The position numbers were made by a program, and so were the translations under genes. From NCBI GenBank assembly GCA_021324445.1, contig JAJPJC010000450.1, forward strand, positions 1-64,000: a stretch of DNA of 64,000 nucleotides, in the 5' to 3' direction. Each line of letters opens with the position of its first letter. Within the stretch, counting starts at the first letter, position 1. Under the pieces are notes generated by a model. The model was given only the letters and a program-made list of their open reading frames with translations, did not search any database and had not been told where the DNA came from. Positions 32,564-41,305 of the stretch are shown here, one piece after another. Source of the stretch: Isosphaeraceae bacterium (GTDB lineage Bacteria; Planctomycetota; Planctomycetia; Isosphaerales; Isosphaeraceae).

Positions 32564-32664
32564 GTTTAATATATTTAATAGATGAAGACTATTAATATTA
32601 TAAAATACATAATGGATGATTTTCTGTATTTTTAGTGTATTTCGTGTATTTCGTGGTTAAATCT
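32512..32664. repeat. AT-rich fold-back repeat (ACCACGAA family)
   Basis: Arms of about 35 bases, containing TTAACCACGAAA and the iteration ACACGAAAT, flank an extremely A/T-rich core of some 80 bases. The left arm lies inside the 3' end of the preceding glycosyltransferase gene. The core stands out sharply from the high-GC background. Confidence 0.8.
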
Positions 32665-32701
32665 GCGTTCCTCCAGGCGGTGACCCGAGCGAGGTGAGTT
32701 C

Positions 32702-33904
32702 ATGAGCGAGAGGCAAGGCCAAGTCGTCCTGGCCGAGCGGCGGCGCCGTGGCGGGGCCGTCCAGCAGCAGCGCGGGACGTGGGTCCATCTTTGCAATGGT
32801 CTGGACCCGCGGCGCGATGGCGGCATGGTGCCCAGCATCCTGGGCATGACCGGGGCCTTGAGCCGCCTCCGGCCGGGTGTGAGGATCGTCACGCCCACAG
32901 CGTCCCGGCTCGACGGGATCGCGCTGCCCGCGGGATTGGCGCTGGAGGGGCCCGAGACCGACCTGGCCGTTGCGGTGCGCGCGGCCGAAGTGGTGCATCT
33001 GCACGGGCTCTGGCAGGTCCAGACGCGGCGGGGTGCGCGGGTGGCGCGCGCGGCCCGCGTTCCCTATGTCATCACCGCCCACGGGATGGCCGAGCCCTGG
33101 GCGCTGCGGCACAAGTACTGGAAGAAGCGAATCTACCTGGCGCTCGTCGAGGCGAGGAACCTCCGGCGGGCCTCGTGCCTGCACGCGCTGTCTCGCCCCG
33201 AGATCAGCCACCTGCGGGCAATCGCCCCCTGGACCCCCGTCGGTTTCATCCCCAACGGCGTCGACCTGGGATTCGCCGAGGACTTGCCTGCCCGGTCGGT
33301 CCTCGAAGCGGAGTGCCCGGAGCTGCGCGGCAAGTTCGTCCTCCTGTTCTTCGCGCGGCTGCACCTGAAGAAGGGGCTCGATCTGCTGGCCGAGGCCCTC
33401 GGCCGGATCGCGCCCGGGCGGCCGGACCTGCACGTCCTGCTGGCCGGCAAGGACGACGGGTCCTGGTCGCCGTTCCGGGACCGGATGGAGCAGCTCGGCC
33501 TGGGTCGGCGGCTGACCTACCTGGGTCATGTCGCAGGTGAGCGTGCCCGGCAGGTCTGGGCCGCGGCCGACGCCTTTGTCCTGCCCAGCTACAGCGAGGG
33601 TTTCAGCATGGCCATCCTCGAGGCGCTGGCCTGCCGCCTCCCCTGCCTGATCACGACCGCCTGCCACTTCCCCGAGCTGGCCGCGGCCGGGGGCGCCGTG
33701 GTTGTGCCGCCGGACGCCGGCGCCGTCACCGGAGGCCTCCGCGAACTGCTCGAACGGACGCCGCGGGAACGTGCGGAACTCGGCCGTCGCGGCCGCCGGC
33801 TCGTCGAACAGGACTATACCTGGGACCGGCAAGCCGAGCGCCTGGCCGCGGTCTATCGATGGCTCAGCGGGGGCGGGACGCCCCCCGAGGCCGTTGTTCC
33901 CTGA
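32702..33904 (+). CDS. Glycosyltransferase family 4 enzyme
   Basis: A 400-residue GT4 enzyme with LHGLWQVQTRRGARVAR near the N-terminal Rossmann edge, the donor-domain motif FFARLHLKKGLDLLAEAL, then TYLGHVAGERARQVWAAADA and the E-x7-E motif SEGFSMAILEALACRLP. It resembles the mannosyl/galactosyltransferase members common in EPS clusters, but the sugar cannot be assigned. GAGGTGAG precedes ATG 32702. Thirty upstream bases lie between it and the AT-rich repeat. Confidence 0.87.
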   Translation: MSERQGQVVLAERRRRGGAVQQQRGTWVHLCNGLDPRRDGGMVPSILGMTGALSRLRPGVRIVTPTASRLDGIALPAGLALEGPETDLAVAVRAAEVVHLHGLWQVQTRRGARVARAARVPYVITAHGMAEPWALRHKYWKKRIYLALVEARNLRRASCLHALSRPEISHLRAIAPWTPVGFIPNGVDLGFAEDLPARSVLEAECPELRGKFVLLFFARLHLKKGLDLLAEALGRIAPGRPDLHVLLAGKDDGSWSPFRDRMEQLGLGRRLTYLGHVAGERARQVWAAADAFVLPSYSEGFSMAILEALACRLPCLITTACHFPELAAAGGAVVVPPDAGAVTGGLRELLERTPRERAELGRRGRRLVEQDYTWDRQAERLAAVYRWLSGGGTPPEAVVP

Positions 33905-33959
33905 TCGGCCGCGGCCGATCCGATCCGCACCGAACGGTCGGTCGGACCTTAGTCGGGAG

Positions 33960-34240
33960 AGAACACTCTGAAGTTTCCCCAGCCCTGAAGGGCGGGTTTT
34001 CGGTTTACCCTAGCCATCGAAGGGCTGAGACGCCCAAAGGAATCTTCACCGCGGAGCCCGCAGAGCCCGCAGAGATCCCGACCGAGAACGTTCCCAGGTT
34101 CAGGGGTCGTCGGTCTCTGCCTTCCTCTCCGCGATCTCTGCGGTCTCTGCGGTGCACACAACGGGTTTCGATTGTCGATCGGAATCGATTTTCGTGGGGG
34201 CGCGGCTCCTCCCCAGGCCTGAAGGCAGGGGTTTCCGCCG
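33960..34240. repeat. Nested fold-back repeats before the GT2 gene
   Basis: Between two glycosyltransferase genes lie inverted arms of a CACCGCGGAG/CCGCAGAG type (34046-34080 against 34120-34155). Outside them are two similar CCCAGxCCTGAAGGxxGGG segments near 33980 and 34213. The stretch carries an open frame in phase with the GT2 gene, but its translation is repeat-derived (PAEPAEIP and SPRSLRSLR), so I did not include it in the gene. Confidence 0.7.
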
Positions 34241-34251
34241 CGACGACTTTG

Positions 34252-35220
34252 ATGACAGTCCCGGTTAGTGTGGTCGTGCCGGTCAAGAACGAGGCCGAGA
34301 ACCTCAGGCGATGCCTGCCCGCGCTGGGGTGGGCCGACGAGGTCTTCGTGGTCGATAGCCAGAGCACCGACGCCACGGCGGGTGTGGCCGCCGAGCACGG
34401 CGCCACGGTCGTCCAGTTCCACTTCAACGGCACCTACCCCAAGAAGAAGAACTGGGCGCTGGAGAACCTGGCCTTCCGCAACGAGTGGGTCTTGATCGTC
34501 GATGCCGACGAGGTGGTCGTCCCCGAGCTGGCCGCGGAGATCCCGCGGCGGATCGCCCGCGACGAGGCCGACGGCTACTACCTCAACTCGCGCTACTATT
34601 TCCTGGGCCGCCGCATCCGCCACTGCGGATATTCCGATTGCTGGAACCTCCGGCTCTTCAAGCATCGCCTGGGCCGTTATGAACGAATGCCCGACCACAC
34701 CGGGGGTCGGACCGGCGATAACGAGGCCCACGAGCAGGTCGAGCTCGCGGGCCGCGTGCTCCGCCTCGACAACGAACTCGAGCACCACGCCTACCCGACG
34801 ATCGCCGCCTGGGTCGAGAAACACAACCGTTACGCCATCTGGGAGGCCGCGCTCCACGACCGGATGCTCGCCGAGCCCATCCCGCCGACGCTCGCGGGCG
34901 TCCAGCGATTCCGCCGCCGGCTCAAGAAGCTCGCCGCACGACTCCCGCTGCGCCCACTGATCCGTTTCTTATATTCTTATATATTTAGACTAGGATTCCT
35001 GGACGGACGTCCGGGGCTGATCTTCTGCGGACTCCTGGCCTTCTATGACTTTTTGATCCTGGCGAATCGCTATGAGCACCAGTGGAAATCCCAGGCGGCG
35101 GGGCTGGGAGCTCGGCCTTCCCAGGACAACGACGATCGCGGCCCGGCCGGGTGTTCGAGGACACCGCGGGGCGAGCGCGCCGAGCCGGGGATCCCCCAGC
35201 TCGCCGGCTCGCCCCGCTGA
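34252..35220 (+). CDS. Glycosyltransferase family 2 enzyme
   Basis: A 322-residue inverting GT-A enzyme. The N-terminus has VSVVVPVKNEAENLRRCL, the nucleotide-binding VDSQSTDATA and the metal-binding DADE (VLIVDADEVV). It resembles the WaaE/KdtX-type branch, with a YYFLGRRIRHCGYSD and RLFKHRLGRYE region. A membrane-associated segment (FLYSYIFRLGFLDG) lies near residue 240. The last 45 residues are low-complexity. ATG 34252 is chosen at the start of the GT2 fold; the upstream frame is repeat DNA. It is the last gene of the EPS locus. Confidence 0.87.
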   Translation: MTVPVSVVVPVKNEAENLRRCLPALGWADEVFVVDSQSTDATAGVAAEHGATVVQFHFNGTYPKKKNWALENLAFRNEWVLIVDADEVVVPELAAEIPRRIARDEADGYYLNSRYYFLGRRIRHCGYSDCWNLRLFKHRLGRYERMPDHTGGRTGDNEAHEQVELAGRVLRLDNELEHHAYPTIAAWVEKHNRYAIWEAALHDRMLAEPIPPTLAGVQRFRRRLKKLAARLPLRPLIRFLYSYIFRLGFLDGRPGLIFCGLLAFYDFLILANRYEHQWKSQAAGLGARPSQDNDDRGPAGCSRTPRGERAEPGIPQLAGSPR

Positions 35221-35240
35221 CCGTCGCCGGTAGACGGGCC

Positions 35241-36521
35241 TCAGGCGGAGGCGTTGGTCGAAGAGGAGGTGTTGGTCTGGGAGGATGCGCCGCTGCCGGA
35301 TGCCGATGTCGAGGACGAGGTCTGAGTGGAGGCGCTCCCCGAGCCGCCCTGCCCCGAGCTGGCGTTGGAGGATGACCCCGTGGAGGTCGTCGACTGCGCG
35401 GACCCGGACCCGGAGCCGGTCGAGGACGAGCCGGAGCTCGAGGTCTGGGTGGACGCCTGGCCGCCGCCGGAGGATCCGGAGCCGGTCGAGGACGAGCCCG
35501 AGGTCGAGGTCTGGGTCTGGGCGGACGAGCCGTTGGAGCCGGTCCCACAGGCGGACGATGACCCGGATGAGCTGGTCGTCGTGGACGCCGTGTTCGACGG
35601 GCTACCCGAGGACGACGGGGTCGGGGTGGTCGTGGTTCCCGTCGGAGGGCAGGCCGAACCGGAGTTGGGCGCGGTCGTACCCGATCCAGCCTGGCCCGTG
35701 GACGAGCCCGACGAGCTGGTTGTCGTGGCGCCGGTGTTCGTCTGCGTGGTCGACGATGAGCCGCCGCCGGAAGCCGAGGCCGAGCTCCCCGTGCTGGTGT
35801 TCGCCGACGACGAGCCCGGGGATGTTGTGGTGGATGTCTGCGTGGAAGTGGTTGTGCCCGCCTGGACGCCGGAGGACGGCGCCGCGGACGGGCTGGGGGA
35901 GCTCGGCGTGGAGGAGGGCGTTGTGGAGGTCGTCGTGGTCTGAGTATTTGATGCGTTCGTGTCCGACGGGGTCGAACTGGGTGAGACCGAGGCGTGGGAC
36001 GTCCACCACTTCGTCGAGAAGGTCGTCGAGGTATTCCCGGAGGTTTGCGAGCCCGACACGCTCACTGGGGGTGAGACCGTCACGGTCGGGGCCGGCGCCG
36101 GCGTGGTGCTCGCGGCCGTATTCGAGCTGCTCTGCGTGCTGGAGGTCCCCCCGCTCACGGACGGGGAGATCGTGAACGTGGGCTGAATGTTGATCGCCGG
36201 CTGGACGTTGATCATCGCCATGGCCGAGGCGTGCTGGCCTCCGTGGCGTCCATGCCGTCCCTGCGACATTCGTCCATGGTGAAAGCCCTGAGCCTGCTGT
36301 CCCTGATCCGAGGTCTGTCCCTGCTGTCCTTGGTCCGAGGTCTGTCCCTGACCGGCAGTCGCCGTCTGGAACTGGGCGACCTGGTGATTCCTCTGATGAT
36401 GGCCGTGATGGAAGAACGAGAGGAGGACGCGACCCTCCAGGTCCTCGACCAAGCCCTGGAACCTGGCCCGACGACGCGACCCTCGCTGCGCGAACCGACC
36501 GGCGACATCTTGCCCTGACAT
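35241..36521 (-). CDS. Ser/Thr/Gly-rich secreted protein with LExR N-terminal motif
   Basis: A 426-residue low-complexity protein. An Arg-rich start and LVEDLEGRVLLSFF match the planctomycete extracellular N-terminal motif. A His/Gln patch follows, then about 280 residues of Ser, Thr, Gly, Asn and Ala with imperfect units such as TSSSGSSSTGSGS and QTSSST. There is no membrane anchor and no PEP-CTERM tail. The composition suits heavy O-glycosylation or an extended surface stalk. It is convergent with the GT2 gene (20 bases apart), so it might be a matrix component next to its polysaccharide locus. Confidence 0.72.
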   Translation of the reverse strand: MSGQDVAGRFAQRGSRRRARFQGLVEDLEGRVLLSFFHHGHHQRNHQVAQFQTATAGQGQTSDQGQQGQTSDQGQQAQGFHHGRMSQGRHGRHGGQHASAMAMINVQPAINIQPTFTISPSVSGGTSSTQSSSNTAASTTPAPAPTVTVSPPVSVSGSQTSGNTSTTFSTKWWTSHASVSPSSTPSDTNASNTQTTTTSTTPSSTPSSPSPSAAPSSGVQAGTTTSTQTSTTTSPGSSSANTSTGSSASASGGGSSSTTQTNTGATTTSSSGSSTGQAGSGTTAPNSGSACPPTGTTTTPTPSSSGSPSNTASTTTSSSGSSSACGTGSNGSSAQTQTSTSGSSSTGSGSSGGGQASTQTSSSGSSSTGSGSGSAQSTTSTGSSSNASSGQGGSGSASTQTSSSTSASGSGASSQTNTSSSTNASA

Positions 36522-36923
36522 GGACCCCTCCCTAGGTCTAAACGCTCAACGTAACTCATCGTCGAGAACCGATCATCCCTGATTCGGGTTCACGAGCAAG
36601 CACCCCAGCGAGAGAGGACGTCGGATTGAGTTGGATCGGCAAGTCCCTGCGAATCCTTGAGGAATTCTCCAGATTGACCCTTGCGATTCTCCCGATGACC
36701 CACACTGGGCAAGGGAATCGATCTGGGCAAGACGCCTTTGTTCTCTCAGGACCTGAGCGACCGATCGCACGCGCCGAAGCAGGGTTTGATCGTATCTCCG
36801 GTTCTCGCCCCGCTGCCGTGTCCTCTCTCGCCGGGGTTCGTGCACTCGTACAATGACCAACCGGGTCGGAAGTGTGCCACGGGATTTCCCGGGGTTTCCC
36901 CTGGACAAGTTTCCGGCGGCCCT
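36522..36923. other. Intergenic region without a recognisable gene
   Basis: Short frames here have no family similarity. The stretch should hold the promoter of the minus-strand Ser-rich gene and the end of the hydroxyproline cluster. I see no strong hairpin. Confidence 0.4.
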
Positions 36924-38039
36924 TCAGGCCGCGGGGGAGGCGACGACACACGCGGGCCGGCCCAGCACGTCCATCCGGGGCGTGATCCCGAGTCCCGGCG
37001 CCGTTGAGGCCGCCATCCGACCCGCCACCCGCCGGGGCGCGCCCTCGGCGGTGCTGACGGTGACGTAACTGTTGAAATCGGTAGCCGTGAACAAGAGTTC
37101 CGGCGGCGTGCTGTGCGCCAGGTGGGCGATGGCGGCGGTCGTGACGTCGCCGCCCCAGCTATCCTCGATGGTCATGGCAATCCCGAGCGCGACGCAGAGG
37201 TCGCGGGCCTGCCGGGTCTTGGTCAGGCCGCCGAACTTGCTGATCTTGAGGTTGACAACGTCCATGGCCCCGTCGGCGTGTCCGCGCAGGAGTGGATCGA
37301 GCGCGTCGATCACCTCGTCGAGCACGAAGGGATGATCGCAATGCCGGCGAACGGTGAGGCACTCCTCATAACTGCGGCACGGCTGCTCGATGTAGACATC
37401 AACGTCGCGCACGGCCCGGACAACGCGGAGGGCATCGTGCATCAGCCAGCCGGTGTTGGCGTCGGCGACCAGGCGGTCGCCCGGCTGGAGCTCGGCCGCC
37501 ACGGCGCGGATCCGCTCGACATCGACCTCGGGATCACCGCCCACTTTCAACTGGAATCTCCGATATCCCTCGGCGCGATAGCCGGCCACGCGCCGCGCCA
37601 TGGCCTCGGGCGTCTCCTGCGAGATCGCCCGATACAGGACGAAGTCGGCGCCGTAACGGCCGCCCAGCAGCAGGCAGACCGGCTGATTCGTCACCTTGCC
37701 GAGGATGTCCCAGCACGCCATGTCGATCGCCGACTTCACATAGGGGTGGCCTTGAAGGGCGGCGTCCATGCGCCGGTTCAGCCGGCCGAGCTGTCTCGGG
37801 TCTTCCCCGAGCAGGTGCGGCCCGAGCTCGGCGATCCCGGCCCGAACCCCCTGGGCATAGGCCGGCAGATAAAAGGGTCCGAGCGGGCAGACCTCGCCGT
37901 AGCCCGTGATCCCTTCGTCCGTCTCGACCGCCACGATCGTGCTGTCGAAGACGGACACCGACTTGCCGCCCGACCAGTTGTAGCTCCCCTCGTGCAGGGG
38001 CAATTCGACACGGTAGGCGAGGATCCGGGTGATCTTCAT
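36924..38039 (-). CDS. Enolase-superfamily (mandelate racemase/muconate lactonizing) enzyme
   Basis: A 371-residue enzyme with an alpha/beta capping domain and a TIM barrel. Metal ligands are Asp193 (VADAN), Glu218 (IEQP) and Asp241 (LDE). Catalytic lysines are Lys165 (FQLKVGG) and Lys265 (NLKISKFGG), 24 residues after Asp241 as in muconate lactonizing enzymes. The first position of the usual KxK is Gln163. It is the last gene of a four-gene minus-strand cluster with hydroxyproline epimerase-, dehydrogenase- and deaminase-like genes. Known members in such clusters are cis-3-hydroxyproline dehydratases or proline-betaine epimerases, so a cyclic imino acid is the likely substrate. This is inference from context. 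Confidence 0.85.
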   Translation of the reverse strand: MKITRILAYRVELPLHEGSYNWSGGKSVSVFDSTIVAVETDEGITGYGEVCPLGPFYLPAYAQGVRAGIAELGPHLLGEDPRQLGRLNRRMDAALQGHPYVKSAIDMACWDILGKVTNQPVCLLLGGRYGADFVLYRAISQETPEAMARRVAGYRAEGYRRFQLKVGGDPEVDVERIRAVAAELQPGDRLVADANTGWLMHDALRVVRAVRDVDVYIEQPCRSYEECLTVRRHCDHPFVLDEVIDALDPLLRGHADGAMDVVNLKISKFGGLTKTRQARDLCVALGIAMTIEDSWGGDVTTAAIAHLAHSTPPELLFTATDFNSYVTVSTAEGAPRRVAGRMAASTAPGLGITPRMDVLGRPACVVASPAA

Positions 38040-38067
38040 AGAAGGATGGCCTGTCTCGATTGAGCAA

Positions 38068-39327
38068 TCAGAACCGGCTGACGCGATACGGCGTCGGGTC
38101 GATGTGCGGCGGAGAGCCGCCGATCAATTCGGCGACGAGCTTGCCCGTCGCCGGGGCCATCGACAGGCCCAGCATGTTGTGCCCGGCCGCGATGACGACG
38201 TTCTCGTACTTCGGGCTGCGGTCGATGATCGGCAGGCTGTCGTAGGTCATCGGCCGCCAGCCGAACCACTCTTCCTGGATCGGCTCGCAGTACGGCTCGC
38301 GGAGATACGGCGCGGCGCCGTCCTTGAGGAGCTGGAGCCGCTGCGGGCGGATCGAGTCGTCGTAGCCGGCGAACTCCATGGTCGAGCCCAGCCGGTAGCC
38401 CGATTGGAACGGCGTGACGGCCACGCGGGTCTCGGGGAAGATCAGGGGTATCTTGGGACAGACGGCCGGCCGGGGCATCGTGATGCTGTACCCCTTGCCC
38501 GGCTGGATCGGGATGCGACAGCCCAGGTGCTCGTTCCAGAGCGGCGTCCAGGCGCCGGTGGCGACGATGAAAACGTCGGCGGAGAGGTCGCCCTGTTCGG
38601 TCTGCGCGGCCGAGGCCCGGCCATGGTTCGCCACAAAGCCGCGGAACGCGCAGTTCGCGCGGGTGGTCACGCCGCCGGCTTCGAGGACCTGCCGCCAGGC
38701 CCGCATCAGCTTGTCCGGCCGGAGATGGGCGTCGTCGTGGTGATACCAGCCCCCGGCCAGGCCGGGCTGGAGGGCCGGCTCGAGCTCGAGGAGCTCGGCC
38801 GCGTCCAGCCGGCGGGCCGGGCAGGCGAACACCTCGCTCATCAGCCGGTCGGTCCCGGCGTACGCCTCCATCTCCCGCGGGGATCGGTAGGCGAACAGCA
38901 TCCCGCGCGACTCGAATTCGCAATCCAGGGCTTCGCGCTCGATCAGCTCCGGATACAGCGCCCGCGAGGAGAGGAGCAGCGGCTGGATGGCGCGGCCGGC
39001 GGCGATCATGTCGCGCTGGTTGCACCGCCGCGCGAAGTGCAGCAGCCACGACCAGAGCGCCGGGTCGAGCCGCGGCTTGATCGAGAAGGGGGAATTCGGC
39101 TGGAGAAGGCTCTTGAGTGCCATGCCGACCATCCCCGGCTCGGCCAGGGGCAGGACGTGGCTCGGACAGATGAACCCACAGTTGGCGTGCGAGCTGCCGC
39201 GGGCGAACGCGCCGCGATCGATCAAAGTCACCTGCCAGCCGTCCCGCATCAGGTAATACGCGCACGAGGTCCCGATGACCCCACTGCCGATGACGAGAGC
39301 GGACCGCTCGGCCGGCCGGGCGCTCAT
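38068..39327 (-). CDS. FAD-dependent D-amino-acid dehydrogenase, probably D-hydroxyproline
   Basis: A 419-residue DadA-like flavoprotein. The FAD-binding [13 protein letters not shown] is at residues 14-26, [15 protein letters not shown] follows, and the C-terminal [21 protein letters not shown] contacts FAD. The enzyme would oxidise cis-4-hydroxy-D-proline to a pyrroline carboxylate and pass electrons to the respiratory chain. Its ATG overlaps the stop of the epimerase gene by four bases, and the next gene begins 28 bases downstream. The substrate is assigned from neighbours; D-proline or another D-amino acid is possible. Confidence 0.85.
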   Translation of the reverse strand: MSARPAERSALVIGSGVIGTSCAYYLMRDGWQVTLIDRGAFARGSSHANCGFICPSHVLPLAEPGMVGMALKSLLQPNSPFSIKPRLDPALWSWLLHFARRCNQRDMIAAGRAIQPLLLSSRALYPELIEREALDCEFESRGMLFAYRSPREMEAYAGTDRLMSEVFACPARRLDAAELLELEPALQPGLAGGWYHHDDAHLRPDKLMRAWRQVLEAGGVTTRANCAFRGFVANHGRASAAQTEQGDLSADVFIVATGAWTPLWNEHLGCRIPIQPGKGYSITMPRPAVCPKIPLIFPETRVAVTPFQSGYRLGSTMEFAGYDDSIRPQRLQLLKDGAAPYLREPYCEPIQEEWFGWRPMTYDSLPIIDRSPKYENVVIAAGHNMLGLSMAPATGKLVAELIGGSPPHIDPTPYRVSRF

Positions 39328-40268
39328 GGTCGAATGCCCCAGGCGAAGGGGTCGGCCGGGTCGAGGATCAGTGTGGACTCGGCGCTGACGTAGGCCGTGC
39401 CGCGGATCCGCGGCCGGACCCGTCCCGCGACGATCCGCGCCGAGGCTTCGAACAGGCTGCCGATGATGCTCTCCTGCCGCCAGACCTGGCCCTCGGCGAG
39501 CCGGCCGTCGGCGACCAGGCAGGCGATCGTGGCACTGGTGCCGGTGCCGCAGGGAGAGCGGTCGTAGGCCCGGCCCGGGCAGAGCACGAAGTTCTTGCTG
39601 TCGGCGCCGGGGAGACTCGGCGGCCCGATCAGCTCAATGTGGTCGATCTCGGCGCCGCCGGTCCCACGGATTCCCTGCGCCCACAGGGCCTGGCGGAGGC
39701 CCCAGGTCACCTCGGTGAGCCGTTCGACATTCGCAACCCTCAAGGTCTCACCATGCTCGTGCACGAGGAAGAACCAGTTGCCGCCCCAGGCCACATCGCC
39801 GACGTAGGTTCGGAGACCCGGGACCTCGACTGACACATCCTTGGCCAGCCGGTAACTCTCGACGTTGTCGATCGTGACCGTGTTGGGACCATCGAGCGTG
39901 ACCGCGACCGTCCCGACCGGGGTCTCGAGCCGGTGCGTACCATCGCCGATCCGCCCCAGGTGCGCCAGCGCCACGGCGACCCCGATCGTCCCGTGGCCGC
40001 ACATGCCAAGGTAGCCGACGTTGTTGAAGAAGATGACGCCCGCGGCGGCCGTCGGATCGATGGGCTCGAGCACCAGCGCGCCGACCATGACGTCCGATCC
40101 CCGAGGCTCGTTGACCACCGCCGATCGAAAGCGGTCGTGCCGGTCGCGGAAGATCCCCAGCCGCTCGGCCAACGGGCCGGTGCCTAGCTCGGGACCGCCC
40201 GCGATCACCACTCGGGTCGGCTCACCGCCAGTATGTGTGTCGATCACATGGATTTTGTTATTGGTCAT
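39324..40268 (-). CDS. 4-hydroxyproline 2-epimerase (proline racemase family)
   Basis: A 314-residue enzyme that inverts C2 of trans-4-hydroxy-L-proline. Both catalytic cysteines are present: Cys90 in MCGHGTIG and Cys240 in SPCGTGTSA. Two Cys are expected of racemases and epimerases, whereas the dehydratase branch has a Thr. HVIDTHTGGEPTRVV is the family N-terminus. The ATG at 40268 lies inside a fold-back repeat and no ribosome-binding site is visible, so translation may be weak or depend on the upstream gene. It is followed by the dehydrogenase with a four-base overlap. Confidence 0.87.
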   Translation of the reverse strand: MTNNKIHVIDTHTGGEPTRVVIAGGPELGTGPLAERLGIFRDRHDRFRSAVVNEPRGSDVMVGALVLEPIDPTAAAGVIFFNNVGYLGMCGHGTIGVAVALAHLGRIGDGTHRLETPVGTVAVTLDGPNTVTIDNVESYRLAKDVSVEVPGLRTYVGDVAWGGNWFFLVHEHGETLRVANVERLTEVTWGLRQALWAQGIRGTGGAEIDHIELIGPPSLPGADSKNFVLCPGRAYDRSPCGTGTSATIACLVADGRLAEGQVWRQESIIGSLFEASARIVAGRVRPRIRGTAYVSAESTLILDPADPFAWGIRP

Positions 40269-40405
40269 TGGTTACTGGTTATTTGTTGTCGGACGCGGAG
40301 CATTTTCCATCGTCCTCGGCCCCGGGGTTTTCTTATTGCCGCTCCCACGCGCCGGCGCAGTGCCGCGGTGGTCTGATGACCAACAACCAGTAACTAATGA
40401 TCAAT
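40258..40405. repeat. Fold-back repeat spanning the epimerase start codon
   Basis: The left arm (40258-40292) and right arm (40375-40410) are imperfect inverted copies built on ATTGGTCATTxGTTACTGGTT. The epimerase ATG and its first five codons lie in the left arm. The core is mixed GC. Confidence 0.75.
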
Positions 40406-40411
40406 AACTAA

Positions 40412-41305
40412 TCACGAAGGTCGGGTCGCGATCGCCCGGCGGATGATGGCCTGGATCCGTTCACGCTCCTCGCCAATCAGGGGCAGACGCGGAGCGCGGA
40501 CGGTTTCGGAGCCCAGCCCGCACTCCTGCTGGGCGAGCTTGATGTACTGGACCAGCTTGGGATGAGTATCCAGGTGCAAGACCGGCGTGTACCAGCGGTA
40601 GACCGCGCGCGCTTCCTCCCAGCGCCCGGCCGTGGCGAGGTCCCAGAGCAGCCGGTTCTCCGCCGGAAAGGCGTTGACCAGCCCCGAGACCCACCCGGTC
40701 GCGCCCAGGAGCAGGCTCTCGAGGACCAGGTCATCGACCCCGCAGAAGAGCGTGTAGCGATCGCCGCAGGCGTTCTTCAAGTCGGTGATCCGCCGGACGT
40801 TCTCCGACGATTCCTTGATCGCCGCCAGGTTCGGCTCATCGGCGAGGTCAACAAACATCTCGGGCGTGATGTCCACATGGTACGACACGGGATTGTTGTA
40901 GACCATGATCGGCAAGTCGGTCGCTCGCGCGACGGCGCGATAATGGGCCATCGCCTCGCGCGAGTCCGATTTGTACACCATGCCCGGCAACACCATCAGG
41001 CCGGCAACCCCGATCCGACGGGCGTCTTCGGCGAACCGGCAGGCCAGCGCCGTCGTGCACTCGGCGACGCCGGTCAGCACCGGTACCCGCCGGCCGACGT
41101 GCTCGACCGCCGCGCGGAGGACCGCCACCTTCTCGGCGTACTCCAGCGAGCAGTTCTCGCCCACGGTTCCCAGCAGGATCAGGCCATGAATGCCGGCCTC
41201 GATCATCCGATCCAGGTGGGCCAGCGTCGCCGGGATGTCCAGCGCCTGGTCGGGCTGAAACTGGGTCGTGGCCGCCGGGAAGACGCCTTTCCACGAGGCG
41301 CTCAT
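40412..41305 (-). CDS. DapA-family lyase, probable pyrroline-4-hydroxy-2-carboxylate deaminase
   Basis: A 297-residue TIM-barrel class I aldolase of the dihydrodipicolinate synthase/N-acetylneuraminate lyase family. The Schiff-base Lys is 164 (AAIKESS), the conserved Tyr is 136 (MVYNNPVSY) and the substrate carboxylate motif is GTVGE at 46-50. In hydroxyproline operons this family deaminates the pyrroline product to 2-oxoglutarate semialdehyde. It is first in the minus-strand cluster, so its promoter lies in 41306-42597. The assignment rests on the epimerase and dehydrogenase neighbours; true DapA is less likely. Confidence 0.85.
   Translation of the reverse strand: MSASWKGVFPAATTQFQPDQALDIPATLAHLDRMIEAGIHGLILLGTVGENCSLEYAEKVAVLRAAVEHVGRRVPVLTGVAECTTALACRFAEDARRIGVAGLMVLPGMVYKSDSREAMAHYRAVARATDLPIMVYNNPVSYHVDITPEMFVDLADEPNLAAIKESSENVRRITDLKNACGDRYTLFCGVDDLVLESLLLGATGWVSGLVNAFPAENRLLWDLATAGRWEEARAVYRWYTPVLHLDTHPKLVQYIKLAQQECGLGSETVRAPRLPLIGEERERIQAIIRRAIATRPS

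Noticed and set aside
25430-34240. CRISPR array
   Set aside because: The repeats in these gaps are inverted, non-uniform and lack regular unique spacers, and no cas gene is present.
33859-34251. Upstream extension of the GT2 gene
   Set aside because: The translated extension consists of repeat-derived segments (SPRSLRSLR) and precedes the start of the GT2 fold, so it is non-coding repeat DNA.
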